Below, piece after piece: positions 52,192 through 60,887 of a stretch of DNA of 64,000 nucleotides. The position numbers and the translations under genes are program-made. The first letter of the stretch is position 1; each line of letters begins with the position of its first letter. Under the pieces are notes generated by a model. That model searched no databases. It worked only from the letters and a program-made list of their open reading frames with translations, and was not told the origin of the DNA. The DNA lies in contig JAUJNI010000002.1 of the NCBI GenBank assembly GCA_030446465.1, forward strand, positions 139,486 through 203,485. The letters run 5' to 3'. The stretch is from Actinomycetota bacterium (GTDB taxonomy: Bacteria > Actinomycetota > CADDZG01 > WHSQ01).

Positions 52192-53895
52192 CTACATCAC
52201 GGCGGCGGCGACCTCGTCCCATATTCGCCGGTGGAACGCGACGTTGGCGGAGCGCTCGGTCCTGACCTCGATGATGTGGACGCCACCGCCTGCAAGGGCC
52301 TTGGCAACCAAAGGCTCGAGATCGCCGGCCTGCTCCAGCAGCTCGTACCTGCAGTCGTAGAGGGCCGCCAGCATCCCCAGGTCAATCCCGTGTGGTGTCG
52401 CAAAGAAACGCTCGAAGGTGGCCGGAAAGTCGGCGTGTGGCAGGAAGGAAAAGATCCCTCCGCCCTCGTTGTTGACGACGACGAAGACGCAGTCGATTCC
52501 GCCGTGCCGAGCAAGCAGTAGTCCGTTTTGGTCGTGGACCAAAGAGAGGTCTCCGCACAACGCGGCCGTGGGCCCCTCCGTAGAGTCAGCGACCCCGAGC
52601 GCCGTCGATACGAAGCCGTCGATCCCGTTGGCCCCTCGATTCCCGAGCACGCGCAAATCCGCGCGCGGGCTCATGAAGGAGTCGAGGTCGCGCACCGGCA
52701 TGCTTGCCGCTACGACAAGGGTGCTCCAGGGTGGCAGAGCGCCCGCCAGATCACGGGCGGTGCGCGGCTCCGTAGGCTCGTCAGCGGCGTCGAGGATGCC
52801 GTCGATCGCCGCTCGGGCGACCGACTCTGCTTGCTTCCACTCGTCGAGCCACGTGGACTTGCGCCTCGCAGAGACCATCTTGGTCAGATCGGCACAGAGC
52901 TTCGAGGGATCGGCGGCGATGATCCACGACAAGCTACGTCCGGGATCGAGCCACGCGCCGTCGTGATCGATGAGGATCTGCCGTATCTCGGGCCCCAGAT
53001 AGGCAGTGAGCGCGCGCGAGATGCCTATTCTGCCGATGCGAACGACCAGCTCCGGTTCGTGGCGCGAAGCAAAGTGATCGGCTCTCAAGAGGGCCTCGTA
53101 GGTCGAAATGGCTTCGGATCCCGTCCTGAGGTTGGAACCCGGCTCGGCCAGGATGGGCCATCCCGCACAGTGGGCCAGCTTGAGCACCGGTTCCGGATCG
53201 ATATCGCAGGCGCCGGCGACGATCACGCCCTTCTCGACGGAGCTCACCTCCGCGGCGAGGTCTTCGAGCTCTTGGGGGCGAGCTGCATGCCGGGTCTTGC
53301 TGGTCTGCGTCCAGGGCCTGCGTCCGGCGCGGCCACCGAGCTCGACCCTCTCTTCGAGGGGTCCTGGGGTCAGCGGCTCTCTCAGCGCGAGGTTGAGATG
53401 AACCGGACCGGGCGGCGAACCCGTCGCCTGCCCGACGGCCCGGCACGCGGCCGAGCGCCAGTAGGGCACGAGGTCTGCCCGTTCCTCGGGAGCGCCCATC
53501 TCGCAGAACCACCTGACCGCATCTCCATAGAGCTTGATCTGGTCGATGGTCTGGTTCGCGCCGGTGTGACGAAGCTCGGGGGGACGGTCGGCCGTCAGCA
53601 CCACAAGCGGCACGCGGTCCTGGTGCGCTTCGGTGACGGCGGGGTAGAGGTTCGCCGCTGCGGTGCCCGAGGTGCAGGCGACCACGACGGGGCGTCTGCT
53701 GCCGCGCGCCAGGCCGAGCGCAAGAAACCCAGCCGAGCGCTCGTCGATCACGATGTGGACCCGCATGTCGGTCTGACTTGCGAGCGCCATCGCGAGCGGA
53801 CCCGAGCGCGATCCGGGGGCCAGGCATGCGTCTCTCACCCCACATCGAACCAGCTCGTCCACAAAGGTCTCGGCGAGCATCTGGGACGGGTTCAT
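52192..53895 (-). CDS. menD: SEPHCHC synthase (MenD)
   Basis: A 567-residue thiamine-diphosphate enzyme: ELVRCGVRDACLAPGSRSGP, MRVHIVIDERSAGFLALGLA, CTSGTAAANLYPAVTEAHQD, HTGANQTIDQIKLYGDAVRW and the cofactor region ALCGDLSLVHDQNGLLLARH with FVVVNNEGGGIFSFLPHADF. It adds succinyl semialdehyde from 2-oxoglutarate to isochorismate. Its ATG overlaps menC's stop (ATGA). Confidence 0.94.
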   Translation of the reverse strand: MNPSQMLAETFVDELVRCGVRDACLAPGSRSGPLAMALASQTDMRVHIVIDERSAGFLALGLARGSRRPVVVACTSGTAAANLYPAVTEAHQDRVPLVVLTADRPPELRHTGANQTIDQIKLYGDAVRWFCEMGAPEERADLVPYWRSAACRAVGQATGSPPGPVHLNLALREPLTPGPLEERVELGGRAGRRPWTQTSKTRHAARPQELEDLAAEVSSVEKGVIVAGACDIDPEPVLKLAHCAGWPILAEPGSNLRTGSEAISTYEALLRADHFASRHEPELVVRIGRIGISRALTAYLGPEIRQILIDHDGAWLDPGRSLSWIIAADPSKLCADLTKMVSARRKSTWLDEWKQAESVARAAIDGILDAADEPTEPRTARDLAGALPPWSTLVVAASMPVRDLDSFMSPRADLRVLGNRGANGIDGFVSTALGVADSTEGPTAALCGDLSLVHDQNGLLLARHGGIDCVFVVVNNEGGGIFSFLPHADFPATFERFFATPHGIDLGMLAALYDCRYELLEQAGDLEPLVAKALAGGGVHIIEVRTERSANVAFHRRIWDEVAAAVM

Positions 53896-54812
53896 GGTGT
53901 CGCCGCCGTGGCGGCTTCCATCCGCGCCACCAGGGGCCGCGCTTGCGCTCCGTGAAGCTCGAAGCCCTCCAGCGCTGCCTCGTCGACGTTCGGCCGCCTC
54001 ACCTCAAGCGAGCCGTTCACCGGAATCAGCGGGTCTGCCACGACATCCCCGTTCAGCAACGCAACGGTGGCGAGACCGCAGGCGTAGGGCAGCTCCGGCA
54101 GCGCCGCAGCAAGGGCAACACCCGCCGCGATGCCGACAGAGGTCTCGAGCGCGGACGACACGACGGCGGGAAGACCGACTATCTCGGCGATCTGCAGAGC
54201 CGGGCGCACGCCCCCGAGCGGCTGCACTTTGAGAACAATCAAGTCGGCCGCCTCCGAGTCGCGCACGGCGCGGGGGTCGTCTAACGAGCGGAGTGACTCA
54301 TCGACGGCAAGTGGGACGTTCACTCGCTTGCGCAGCGCCGCCATCTCGGCCAGCGTGGCCACGGGCTGCTCGACGTACTCGAGGTCGTAGCGCTCCAAAG
54401 AGCGGATCCGGCCTGCCGCGGTATCCAGATCCCATGCGCCGTTGACGTCGATTCTTATCTTGCCGGTGGGACCGAGGGCGTCGCGCACCGCCTCCAGCCG
54501 CGCCTCGTCATCGCCTTGGGCCACCTTCACCTTTGCAGTCGTGCACCCGGAGTCGCGCACGAGAGCATGCGCTTGCTCCGCCGACAAGGCAGGCACGGTG
54601 ACGTTCACGGGGATGCTCTCTCGAAGCGGCTGAGGCCATGGCTCGGTGGATGCTTCTCGGGCAGCCCGTAACCAGATTGAGGCCACCGCCGGTTCGTAGC
54701 CGGGAAAGGGAGAGAACTCCCCCCAACCCGCCGGCCCCCGCACCAGCACGCCGCTACGCTCGGTCACGCCTCGAAAAGGCAGCTTCATCGGGATGCGGTA
54801 CACCCGTTTCAC
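53892..54812 (-). CDS. menC: o-Succinylbenzoate synthase (MenC)
   Basis: A 306-residue enolase-superfamily enzyme from GTG 54812. The catalytic lysines and metal ligands sit in TTAKVKVAQG, KIRIDVNGAWDLDTAAGRIR, LEYVEQPVATLAEMAAL, PLAVDESLRSLDDPRAV and LIVLKVQPLGGVRPALQIAE. It dehydrates SHCHC to o-succinylbenzoate. GTG overlaps the menA stop (GTGA). Confidence 0.9.
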   Translation of the reverse strand: MKRVYRIPMKLPFRGVTERSGVLVRGPAGWGEFSPFPGYEPAVASIWLRAAREASTEPWPQPLRESIPVNVTVPALSAEQAHALVRDSGCTTAKVKVAQGDDEARLEAVRDALGPTGKIRIDVNGAWDLDTAAGRIRSLERYDLEYVEQPVATLAEMAALRKRVNVPLAVDESLRSLDDPRAVRDSEAADLIVLKVQPLGGVRPALQIAEIVGLPAVVSSALETSVGIAAGVALAAALPELPYACGLATVALLNGDVVADPLIPVNGSLEVRRPNVDEAALEGFELHGAQARPLVARMEAATAATP

Positions 54813-55660
54813 GACAGCCACAACGCAAGTGCAAGCGCGGCGCCCAGCACAAGCTCCAGCTGCGCGGTGGCGCCAAGCCCTGTGGCCAGGTCGCGGCGAC
54901 GCACCAAGCTCCCGGCCCGCAGAGCTAACGGAAGAACCAGGAGCGCAGCAGCGAGGGGCCATGCGCTGCGGTCCACCCAGCTCACCAGGCCGAGCGACGC
55001 GCTCGTTGCAAGAAGGGCGAAGTAATAGAACAGCGCGGCTCGTCGCTCCCCAAGGCGCACTGCGAGCGTGATCTTCCCCGAGCCCTCGTCGGCCTCGATG
55101 TCCCGCAAGTTGTTGACCATCAGGATTGCGACCGCCGCAAGACCGACGGGCACCGAGGCCGCCATCGCAACCGAGCTGATGCGCTCGTCCTGCACATAGG
55201 CAGAACCGGCGGTTGCGACCACCCCAAAGAAGATGAAGACGAAGACCTCGCCGAGTCCCATCGAGGCATAAGGCCGGGGGCCACCGCTGTAGGTCAGCGC
55301 GGCGATTAAGCATGCGGCTCCCACCAGCAGCAGCAGCGGTTGGACCGCGAGCGACAGCGCCATGCCCGCCAGCCCGGCCACGCCAAAGGCGAGCAGCATC
55401 GCACCCTTCATTTGTCCGGGGGTCACCAGCCCTGCAGCCGTCGCTCGCCGGGGGCCGACCCTCGAGGGCGTGTCCACGCCCTTGACCGCGTCGAAGTAGT
55501 CGTTTGCGTAGTTGACTCCCACTTGGATGGAGGTCCCCACCATCAGGGCGGCGCAGAACCGCCACGGGATGAGACGCTGTGCGGCGGCGGTCCCCACCAC
55601 GACGGGGACGATTCCGGCCGGCAGGGTTCGGGGCCGGGCCGCCTCGATCCAAACGTTCAC
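54809..55660 (-). CDS. menA: DHNA polyprenyltransferase (MenA)
   Basis: A 283-residue membrane prenyltransferase from GTG 55660 (WIEAARPRTLPAGIVPVVVG). The Asp-rich substrate motif is GVNYANDYFDAVKGVDTPSR with RRATAAGLVTPGQM after it, and the second is LMVNNLRDIEADEGSGKITL. About nine helices are present. It joins the polyprenyl tail to 1,4-dihydroxy-2-naphthoate. The frame is open further up (to 55765) inside menB, but the domain starts at the GTG. Confidence 0.9.
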   Translation of the reverse strand: MNVWIEAARPRTLPAGIVPVVVGTAAAQRLIPWRFCAALMVGTSIQVGVNYANDYFDAVKGVDTPSRVGPRRATAAGLVTPGQMKGAMLLAFGVAGLAGMALSLAVQPLLLLVGAACLIAALTYSGGPRPYASMGLGEVFVFIFFGVVATAGSAYVQDERISSVAMAASVPVGLAAVAILMVNNLRDIEADEGSGKITLAVRLGERRAALFYYFALLATSASLGLVSWVDRSAWPLAAALLVLPLALRAGSLVRRRDLATGLGATAQLELVLGAALALALWLS

Positions 55661-55685
55661 GCGGGACCCGAAGCCCCGGCGCGAC

Positions 55686-56501
55686 TCACGGTCGATGCGG
55701 GAACTTGTCGAACTCGGGTCGACGCTTGCCGAGATACGCATCCCGGCCCTCCTGGGCCTCGTCACTCATGTAATAGAGCAGGGTGGCGTCCCCCGCGAGC
55801 TGCTGGATGCCGGCGAGCCCGTCGGTGTCGGCGTTGAACGACGCTTTCAGCAGACGCAGCGCCAGGGGACTCATCGTGAGGATCCGCCTCGCCCATGCGA
55901 CGGTCGCCTCCTCGAGCTGATCTACCGGCACCACCTTGTTGACGAGTCCCATGTCGAGCGCCTCTTGGGCGTCGTATTGCTCGCATAAATACCAGATCTC
56001 CCGAGCCTTCTTGTGTCCGACTATGCGGGCGAGCAGGCCGGCACCGTAGCCCCCATCAAAGGAGCCGACTTTCGGCCCCGTCTGCCCAAAGCGAGCGTTG
56101 TCGCCTGCGACCGTTAGATCGCAAACGATGTGGAGGACGTGGCCCCCGCCAATTGCATAGCCCGCGACCATCGCTATGACCGGTTTCGGCAGCCTTCGGA
56201 TCTGGACCTGGAGGTCGAGGACGTTCAGGCGTCCGATGCCGTGGTCGTCCACGTACCCGTCGTTGCCTCTGACCCTCTGATCGCCGCCCGAGCAAAACGC
56301 CTGGGTTCCCGCGCCGGTGAAGATGATGACGCCGATCGAGGGATCGTCCCGGGCCCCCTCGAAGGCATCGGCCAGCTCGAACAGGGTCTTGGGCCTGAAG
56401 GCGTTGCGCACCTCGGGCCGGTTGATCGTGATCTTCGCGATCCCCTCAGTCGTCTCGAACAAGATGTCTTCGTAGTGGCGGACCTGCTCCCAATTGACCA
56501 A
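55686..56501 (-). CDS. menB: 1,4-Dihydroxy-2-naphthoyl-CoA synthase (MenB)
   Basis: A 271-residue crotonase-fold enzyme with MenB-specific features: [60 protein letters not shown] and [20 protein letters not shown] with the active-site Tyr and Asp. The long C-terminal segment ([27 protein letters not shown]) is typical. TTG 56501 is the start. First gene of menB-menA-menC-menD. Confidence 0.95.
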   Translation of the reverse strand: MVNWEQVRHYEDILFETTEGIAKITINRPEVRNAFRPKTLFELADAFEGARDDPSIGVIIFTGAGTQAFCSGGDQRVRGNDGYVDDHGIGRLNVLDLQVQIRRLPKPVIAMVAGYAIGGGHVLHIVCDLTVAGDNARFGQTGPKVGSFDGGYGAGLLARIVGHKKAREIWYLCEQYDAQEALDMGLVNKVVPVDQLEEATVAWARRILTMSPLALRLLKASFNADTDGLAGIQQLAGDATLLYYMSDEAQEGRDAYLGKRRPEFDKFPHRP

Positions 56502-56552
56502 GTGAACGCTCCTGAGTGATCTCTCGAACAGTTATGGCTACGGTAGCAAACC

Positions 56553-57734
56553 GTGTGCTCTAGCCGTACTCCCGACCTCGTCGCCCTGAGCCTGCCGTCC
56601 ACCCCGCTTGCCGAACGGCTCGAGGCGGTGTGGGCCGAGGGCGACGCCGCTCTTCCTCTCGACCCGAATCTGCCCGAGGCGGCGCTCGCTCGGTTGCTCG
56701 ACGAGCTAAGGCCCGCTCGACTGATCACTTCAACCGGCGAGGCGGCTCTTCGGGGAGGGCAACTGGTCGACCCGGGCACCGCTATCGTGGTGCTCACCTC
56801 TGGGACGAGCGGGCAGCCCAGGGGAGTCGAGCTCACCCATGCCGCGCTGAAGGCCGCCGCCGCAGCAGGGGCGTCGCGCCTGGAACTATCCGGCGAGGAT
56901 CGATGGCTGTGCTGCCTCCCGCTCCATCACATCGGGGGCCTCCAGGTCTTGCTTCGGTCGAGGCTGGTGGGAAGCGCCCCGGTGATTCACGACCGCTTCG
57001 ACTCCCAGGCCATCGCACGCCAGGAGGACGCCAATCTCATCTCGCTGGTTCCGACCATGCTGCTGAGGTTGCTCGACGCAGGGGTCGACCTGAGGCGGTT
57101 CAAGCGGGTCCTGCTCGGAGGTGCTGCGGCCGGCCGCGGCTTGGTGGAAAGGGCGCAAGCCCAGGGCGTCACGGTGGTGAGGACCTACGGCATGACCGAG
57201 ACCTGCGGGGGAGTGGTCTACGACGGGGTGCCGCTCGACGGCGTCCGGGTTTCGATTACGGCGGGCGACGCCATCGCGCTGGGGGGGCCGGTCCTGATGC
57301 GGGGCTACCGCAACCAGCCGGAGCTGACCGCTTCCGTCTTGAGGGACGGGTGGCTCCATACCTCGGATGTCGGAACAATCGATGCGGACGGTCGCCTTCA
57401 GGTCCTCGGGCGGGCCGACGAGATGATCGTCACCGGCGGCAAGAAGGTGGCCCCTCAAGAAGTCGCCGCCATCCTGGCGGAACATCCCGACGTCGAGGAA
57501 GTGGCGGTGTTCGGTGTGGCCGACGAGGAATGGGGTGAGCGGGTGGTTGCAGCAGTGGTACCGGCCGCCCGCGTACACCCGACGCTCGAGCAGCTGCGAG
57601 CCCACGTATCCCGGCACATCGAATCCTTCAAAGCACCGCGCGAGGTCATCACCTTGGACGCTTTGCCGCGCCTCCCGTCTGGAAAGCTAGACAGGGCCGC
57701 GCTCCTTCGATTCAGGAATGCTTCACGCTCCTGA
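56553..57734 (+). CDS. menE: o-Succinylbenzoate--CoA ligase (MenE)
   Basis: A 393-residue AMP-forming ligase, short as expected for MenE. Motifs are VVLTSGTSGQPRGVELTH (P-loop), RTYGMTETCGGVVYDG, GWLHTSDVGTIDADGRLQVL and GRADEMIVTGGKKVAPQEVA, with the final lysine in LPSGKLDRAALL. It makes OSB-CoA for MenB. GTG 56553 diverges from menB, so both may share a control region of about 50 bp. Confidence 0.92.
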   Translation: MCSSRTPDLVALSLPSTPLAERLEAVWAEGDAALPLDPNLPEAALARLLDELRPARLITSTGEAALRGGQLVDPGTAIVVLTSGTSGQPRGVELTHAALKAAAAAGASRLELSGEDRWLCCLPLHHIGGLQVLLRSRLVGSAPVIHDRFDSQAIARQEDANLISLVPTMLLRLLDAGVDLRRFKRVLLGGAAAGRGLVERAQAQGVTVVRTYGMTETCGGVVYDGVPLDGVRVSITAGDAIALGGPVLMRGYRNQPELTASVLRDGWLHTSDVGTIDADGRLQVLGRADEMIVTGGKKVAPQEVAAILAEHPDVEEVAVFGVADEEWGERVVAAVVPAARVHPTLEQLRAHVSRHIESFKAPREVITLDALPRLPSGKLDRAALLRFRNASRS

Positions 57735-57792
57735 CATTCGTGTGGTCCGTCGCCCGTCGGGCAAGGGCCGACCGGCTCGGTAGATTGCGGGG

Positions 57793-58605
57793 ATGGACCG
57801 GCCGTCAGCACGCACCTGGCTCGACCTCTACGCGACCGCGTGGGAGCAAGCCGACGCGGACGCCGTGACAGAACTGTTTACTGACAGCGCGAGCTATCGC
57901 TCGCACATCTTCAGGGCACCGCACCTCGGCCGCGACGCAATACGCGCTTACTGGGAGCGAGCCACTTCGACCCAGAGCGACATCTCGGTCCGGTTCGGGC
58001 TACCTCTTGTCGATCAGGATCGGGTTGCAGCGGAATGGTGGACGACCTTTCGCGATGACGATGATGGCGAGGTCACACTGCCGGGGTGTCTCATCCTGCG
58101 TTTCGCCAAGGATGGCCGCTGCGAGGACCTGCGGGAGTACTGGCACTTCGCACCGGGCCGGCAGGAGCCTCATGACGGCTGGGGAAGTCTCAGGGAAGGT
58201 GGGTCCCCCGAGGCGTCGCTTCATGCGGTCCGCTGGTCTGAGAACTACGCCGGCGCCTGGAAGGCCGGCAATGCCGACGCCGTCGCGCTCCTCTACACCG
58301 AGGACGCGGTTTACCGGTCGCATCCCTTCCGGCCCCCTTCGGTGGGTAGGGATGGCGTTCTCGCCTACACGAAAGAGGCGTTTGCGAGCGAGGAGTCGCC
58401 CGCTCCGCGCTTCGGGCGTCCCATCGCGCAAGGCTCGAGTGCGGTGATCGAGTACTGGACCACCCTGCGAGAAAACGGTGAGGAAGCGACTCTCGCAGGT
58501 TGCGACGTCCTACAGTTCTCCGAGGATGGCCTCGTCGTGGAGGCGCGGGAGTACTGGCACCTGGAGCCGGGAACGCACGAGTCACCAGAGAGCTGGGGAA
58601 CCTGA
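57793..58605 (+). CDS. Tandem SnoaL-like (NTF2-fold) protein
   Basis: A 270-residue protein made of two copies of a domain of about 125 residues. Shared blocks are SYRSHIFRAPHLGRDAIRAY against VYRSHPFRPPSVGRDGVLAY, and EYWHFAPGRQEP against EYWHLEPGTHES. Each half resembles SnoaL-like/DUF4440 small-molecule-binding folds. Function unknown. No obvious operon partner. Confidence 0.83.
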   Translation: MDRPSARTWLDLYATAWEQADADAVTELFTDSASYRSHIFRAPHLGRDAIRAYWERATSTQSDISVRFGLPLVDQDRVAAEWWTTFRDDDDGEVTLPGCLILRFAKDGRCEDLREYWHFAPGRQEPHDGWGSLREGGSPEASLHAVRWSENYAGAWKAGNADAVALLYTEDAVYRSHPFRPPSVGRDGVLAYTKEAFASEESPAPRFGRPIAQGSSAVIEYWTTLRENGEEATLAGCDVLQFSEDGLVVEAREYWHLEPGTHESPESWGT

Positions 58606-58746
58606 TCGATCGCCCACTGGCGGCGTACGCCGACACCCTCTACGAAGCTCTCGGGGACGGGTGCGGCGCCTAGCGGGACCTCCTTAGTGTCACAGGCTCG
58701 CCGTACCATGGGCGGAGCCACTTCCGTCGACGACAAGGAGGCCACC

Positions 58747-58959
58747 ATGGGCCAGAATGAGGACGACCTTCAAGGCTCCAATACGCAGAAGGATCCCGAC
58801 GAGTGGGTGACCGCCGACGAGCCGATGACCGGCGCCCAGGCTTCTTACTTGAGGACCCTGTCCCAAGAGGCCGGCGAGGACTTCGACGAGAGCCTCACCA
58901 AGGCCGACGCGTCCAAGAGAATCGAGGAGTTACAGCAAAAGACCGGTCGAGGAGTCTAG
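58747..58959 (+). CDS. DUF3072 family protein
   Basis: A 70-residue protein with the whole DUF3072 pattern: DEWVTADEPMTGAQASYLRT and EAGEDFDESLTKADASKRIE. AAGGAGG lies six bases before ATG 58747. Its function is unknown; this motif is frequent in actinobacteria and soil proteobacteria. Confidence 0.88.
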   Translation: MGQNEDDLQGSNTQKDPDEWVTADEPMTGAQASYLRTLSQEAGEDFDESLTKADASKRIEELQQKTGRGV

Positions 58960-59010
58960 GAGCCACACCACTCACCCGCCCTACCCCGGCTCGAGGTTGC
59001 AGTCACACCA

Positions 59011-59028
59011 ACATCACTAAACTGATGT
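59011..59028. promoter_or_regulatory. Inverted repeat before the RHH antitoxin, probable operator
   Basis: ACATCA and TGATGT are separated by six bases and end four bases before ATG 59033. A ribbon-helix-helix antitoxin typically binds such half-sites to repress its own operon. Confidence 0.5.
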
Positions 59029-59032
59029 AAGC

Positions 59033-59245
59033 ATGAAACGACTACAGATAATGATTGACGAAGACCTCGATTCCGAGCTCGAGGCGCTTGCCGTGCGGGA
59101 GAACACTTCCAAGGCCGCCCTGATCAGGAGGTTTATTCGAGAGAAGGTGCGCCCTCTGCCACCTCTCAGCGTCGACCCCCTCAGTGGACTGGTGGCTGCT
59201 GCCGATTTCGAGCCCGCTCGGGTAGACGACGTGGTCTATGGATGA
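59033..59245 (+). CDS. Ribbon-helix-helix antitoxin (VapB-like)
   Basis: A 70-residue protein with an N-terminal RHH fold: MKRLQIMIDEDLDSELEALA, then ENTSKAALIRRFIREKV. The C-terminal PLSGLVAAADFEPARVDDVV is the toxin-binding tail. Its TGA overlaps the ATG of the truncated vapC by four bases (ATGA). Since the toxin is broken, the antitoxin may be an orphan. Confidence 0.8.
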   Translation: MKRLQIMIDEDLDSELEALAVRENTSKAALIRRFIREKVRPLPPLSVDPLSGLVAAADFEPARVDDVVYG

Positions 59246-59375
59246 TCTTTGTTGATACGTCTTTCTGGGTTGCGCTCATAAGCAGCCGTGTCCCTGCAGC
59301 AGCAGACCCGTGCTCTTTAGAGACGCACAACCGAGTGACTTCGCGGCAGCCGGCTTTCGAGAGCTACGCGAATAG
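59242..59375 (+). pseudogene. VapC PIN toxin with internal deletion
   Basis: The start is a normal PIN domain, MIFVDTSFWVAL with the first catalytic Asp. The frame then leaves the family. A second frame recovers the VapC end, SDFAAAGFRELRE, with TAG at 59373-59375. About 90 central residues, including the other acidic residues, are missing. It sits just before tRNA-Arg. Confidence 0.75.
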
Positions 59376-59437
59376 ACGGTCCTGTTGTGGACCGGCCACC
59401 GCTCTCCTGAGTAGCTTAGGGTGCGAGGATAGAAAGA

Positions 59438-59509
59438 GCCCTCGTAGCTCAGGGGATAGAGCACACGCCTCCGGAGCGTGGTGCGCAGGTTCGAATCCTG
59501 CCGGGGGCA
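59438..59509 (+). tRNA. tRNA-Arg (CCG)
   Basis: Acceptor stem GCCCTCG/CGGGGGC, D arm with AGCTCAGGGGATAGAGC, anticodon CCG at 59471-59473 in loop CTCCGGA with stem CACGC/GCGTG, T arm with CAGGTTCGAATCCTG. No CCA is encoded, unlike the initiator tRNA. Its 3' end has a near copy at 60623-60643. Confidence 0.93.
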
Positions 59510-59510
59510 C
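59490..59510 (+). repeat. tRNA-Arg 3' end, direct repeat copy 1
   Basis: The 21 bases from the T loop to one base after the tRNA recur at 60623-60643 with two changes (AA to GT). The repeats lie 1133 bp apart and bracket the dapA-family gene. This is compatible with an att pair, although the repeat is short. Confidence 0.6.
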
Positions 59511-59532
59511 AGACAAAAGGGGTGCGCGGTCT

Positions 59533-59575
59533 CCATCAGGGTGCGTCAGTTCGGGCACCAACGTCACCCTGATGG
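59533..59575. repeat. Inverted repeat between tRNA-Arg and the dapA-family gene
   Basis: CCATCAGGGTG (59533-59543) pairs fully with CACCCTGATGG (59565-59575). No T-run follows. It could stop the tRNA transcript or mark an insertion end. Confidence 0.5.
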
Positions 59576-59587
59576 TCAGCTCGCGTT

Positions 59588-60487
59588 TTGTCGGCTCGTA
59601 ATGTCTACGTACCGCTGGTGACACCCTACTTAGAGGACGGATCGGTGGCGTTCGACTCAGTCGAACGCCTGTCGTGTCACTTCCTTGATAAAGGTGTAGC
59701 CGGGATCGTCGCGCTTGCTACTACGGGTGAAGCCTCGTTGCTGGAGGAGGCCGAGAAAGAGCAGCTTATTGATATCTGTTCCCGCGTGTGCAGCGATCGA
59801 GGAGCGCAGCTGATCGTCGGCGCCGGGACCAACGACACGAAAGCGACGGTAAGGCGGGTCGAAGGTCTTGCGGAGGTTCCCGGGGTCACCGCCGCGCTGT
59901 GTGTCGTGCCCTACTACCTTCGGCCCAGCCAAGGCGGAATCATTGCGCATTTCAAGGCAGTGGCCGCTGCGAGTCCTGTTCCGATCGTCCTGTACAACAT
60001 CCCCTACCGCACAGGGGTTCTCCTGGAGCCTGATGGCCTCTTGGAACTCGCCGATACACCTAACATAGTTGGGGTCAAGCACGCGGTCGGGGCGATCGAC
60101 GCAGGCACTCTTCGCGTTCTGGCAGAAGCGCCGCCGGACTTCGCGATTCTTGGTGGCGATGACATGTATTTGTTCCCAATGGCTCTGCTTGGAGCCTCGG
60201 GTGCAATAGCCGCGTCTGCGCACGTGTGTACGGAGCGTTTCGTGGAGATGATTGAGTGCGGTGCGGTGGGTAAAGTGGATGAAGGTCGCCGCCACCATGA
60301 AGAGCTACTACCTGTCGTCACCGCATGTTTCGCAGAACCTAGTCCAGCGGTGTCCAAGGGGGTACTTCACGAGCAGGGGCTGATCCCCACACCCATTGTG
60401 CGCCCTCCGTTTGCAAACGCATCTGCAAACGCATTGAGACGTGCGCGGGATGCGGTCGCCGCGGCGTCATTCTCGGGGAGCAAATAG
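59588..60487 (+). CDS. Dihydrodipicolinate synthase family aldolase/lyase
   Basis: A 299-residue TIM-barrel enzyme of the DapA/NAL family from TTG 59588. The substrate motif is LATTGEASLLEEAEKE, the tyrosine is in LYNIPYRTGVLLEP and the Schiff-base lysine in IVGVKHAVG. DapA makes the lysine/diaminopimelate precursor; the family also includes aldolases for sugar acids, so the role is not certain. There is no clear ribosome site, and the gene lies between two copies of the tRNA-Arg 3' end, suggesting a mobile cargo. Confidence 0.82.
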   Translation: MSARNVYVPLVTPYLEDGSVAFDSVERLSCHFLDKGVAGIVALATTGEASLLEEAEKEQLIDICSRVCSDRGAQLIVGAGTNDTKATVRRVEGLAEVPGVTAALCVVPYYLRPSQGGIIAHFKAVAAASPVPIVLYNIPYRTGVLLEPDGLLELADTPNIVGVKHAVGAIDAGTLRVLAEAPPDFAILGGDDMYLFPMALLGASGAIAASAHVCTERFVEMIECGAVGKVDEGRRHHEELLPVVTACFAEPSPAVSKGVLHEQGLIPTPIVRPPFANASANALRRARDAVAAASFSGSK

Positions 60488-60887
60488 AATTGTACGTGGG
60501 GGGTAGCGCCCCGGAGATCTGTCTTAATCATCGTTCTCACTCGCCCAGAGGGACTCTTCAGCGCGAAGGAAAGTTAGCCTGTAGCGGGCACAAATCTGAA
60601 AGGGCGATTGTCGCTCCTTTCGTTCGGTTCCTGCCGGGGGCACCGGTGAACTTGCGAAACCACAGGTCGTGTCGAAGATGCCCTGCGCACAGGTTCGAAC
60701 CCGGGGAGGATTCCAACCTGTGTGCGCGGTCACGCGCCGCTACTGCGAATCGTTCGAGCAGATGCGACAGCGGTAACGGACGCGACCATCGCGCTGCGCC
60801 GGGTGCGACCGAGAGCGTCTGAAGAAGGCATATGTGCGCCCTTGGACATCCCTAAGAAGGCAGAACCCCAGAGCAAACGCCGATCAG
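60488..60887. other. Region without a supported gene
   Basis: About 400 bp between the dapA-family gene and the convergent vapC. A frame at 60490-60822 is open but shows no ribosome site, motif or sensible composition. The only recognisable content is the tRNA-Arg-like 3' piece (60623-60643). Confidence 0.5.
60623..60643 (+). repeat. tRNA-Arg 3' end, direct repeat copy 2
   Basis: Matches 59490-59510 at 19 of 21 bases, ending CCTGCCGGGGGCAC. The rest of a tRNA is absent. About 45 bp further on, ACAGGTTCGAAC resembles a T loop too, so this region may have received more than one tRNA-targeted insertion. Confidence 0.55.

Noticed and set aside
60490-60822. Possible gene after the dapA-family gene
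   Set aside because: No ribosome site, Arg/Ser-rich random-like sequence, and it crosses the tRNA-Arg-like repeat.
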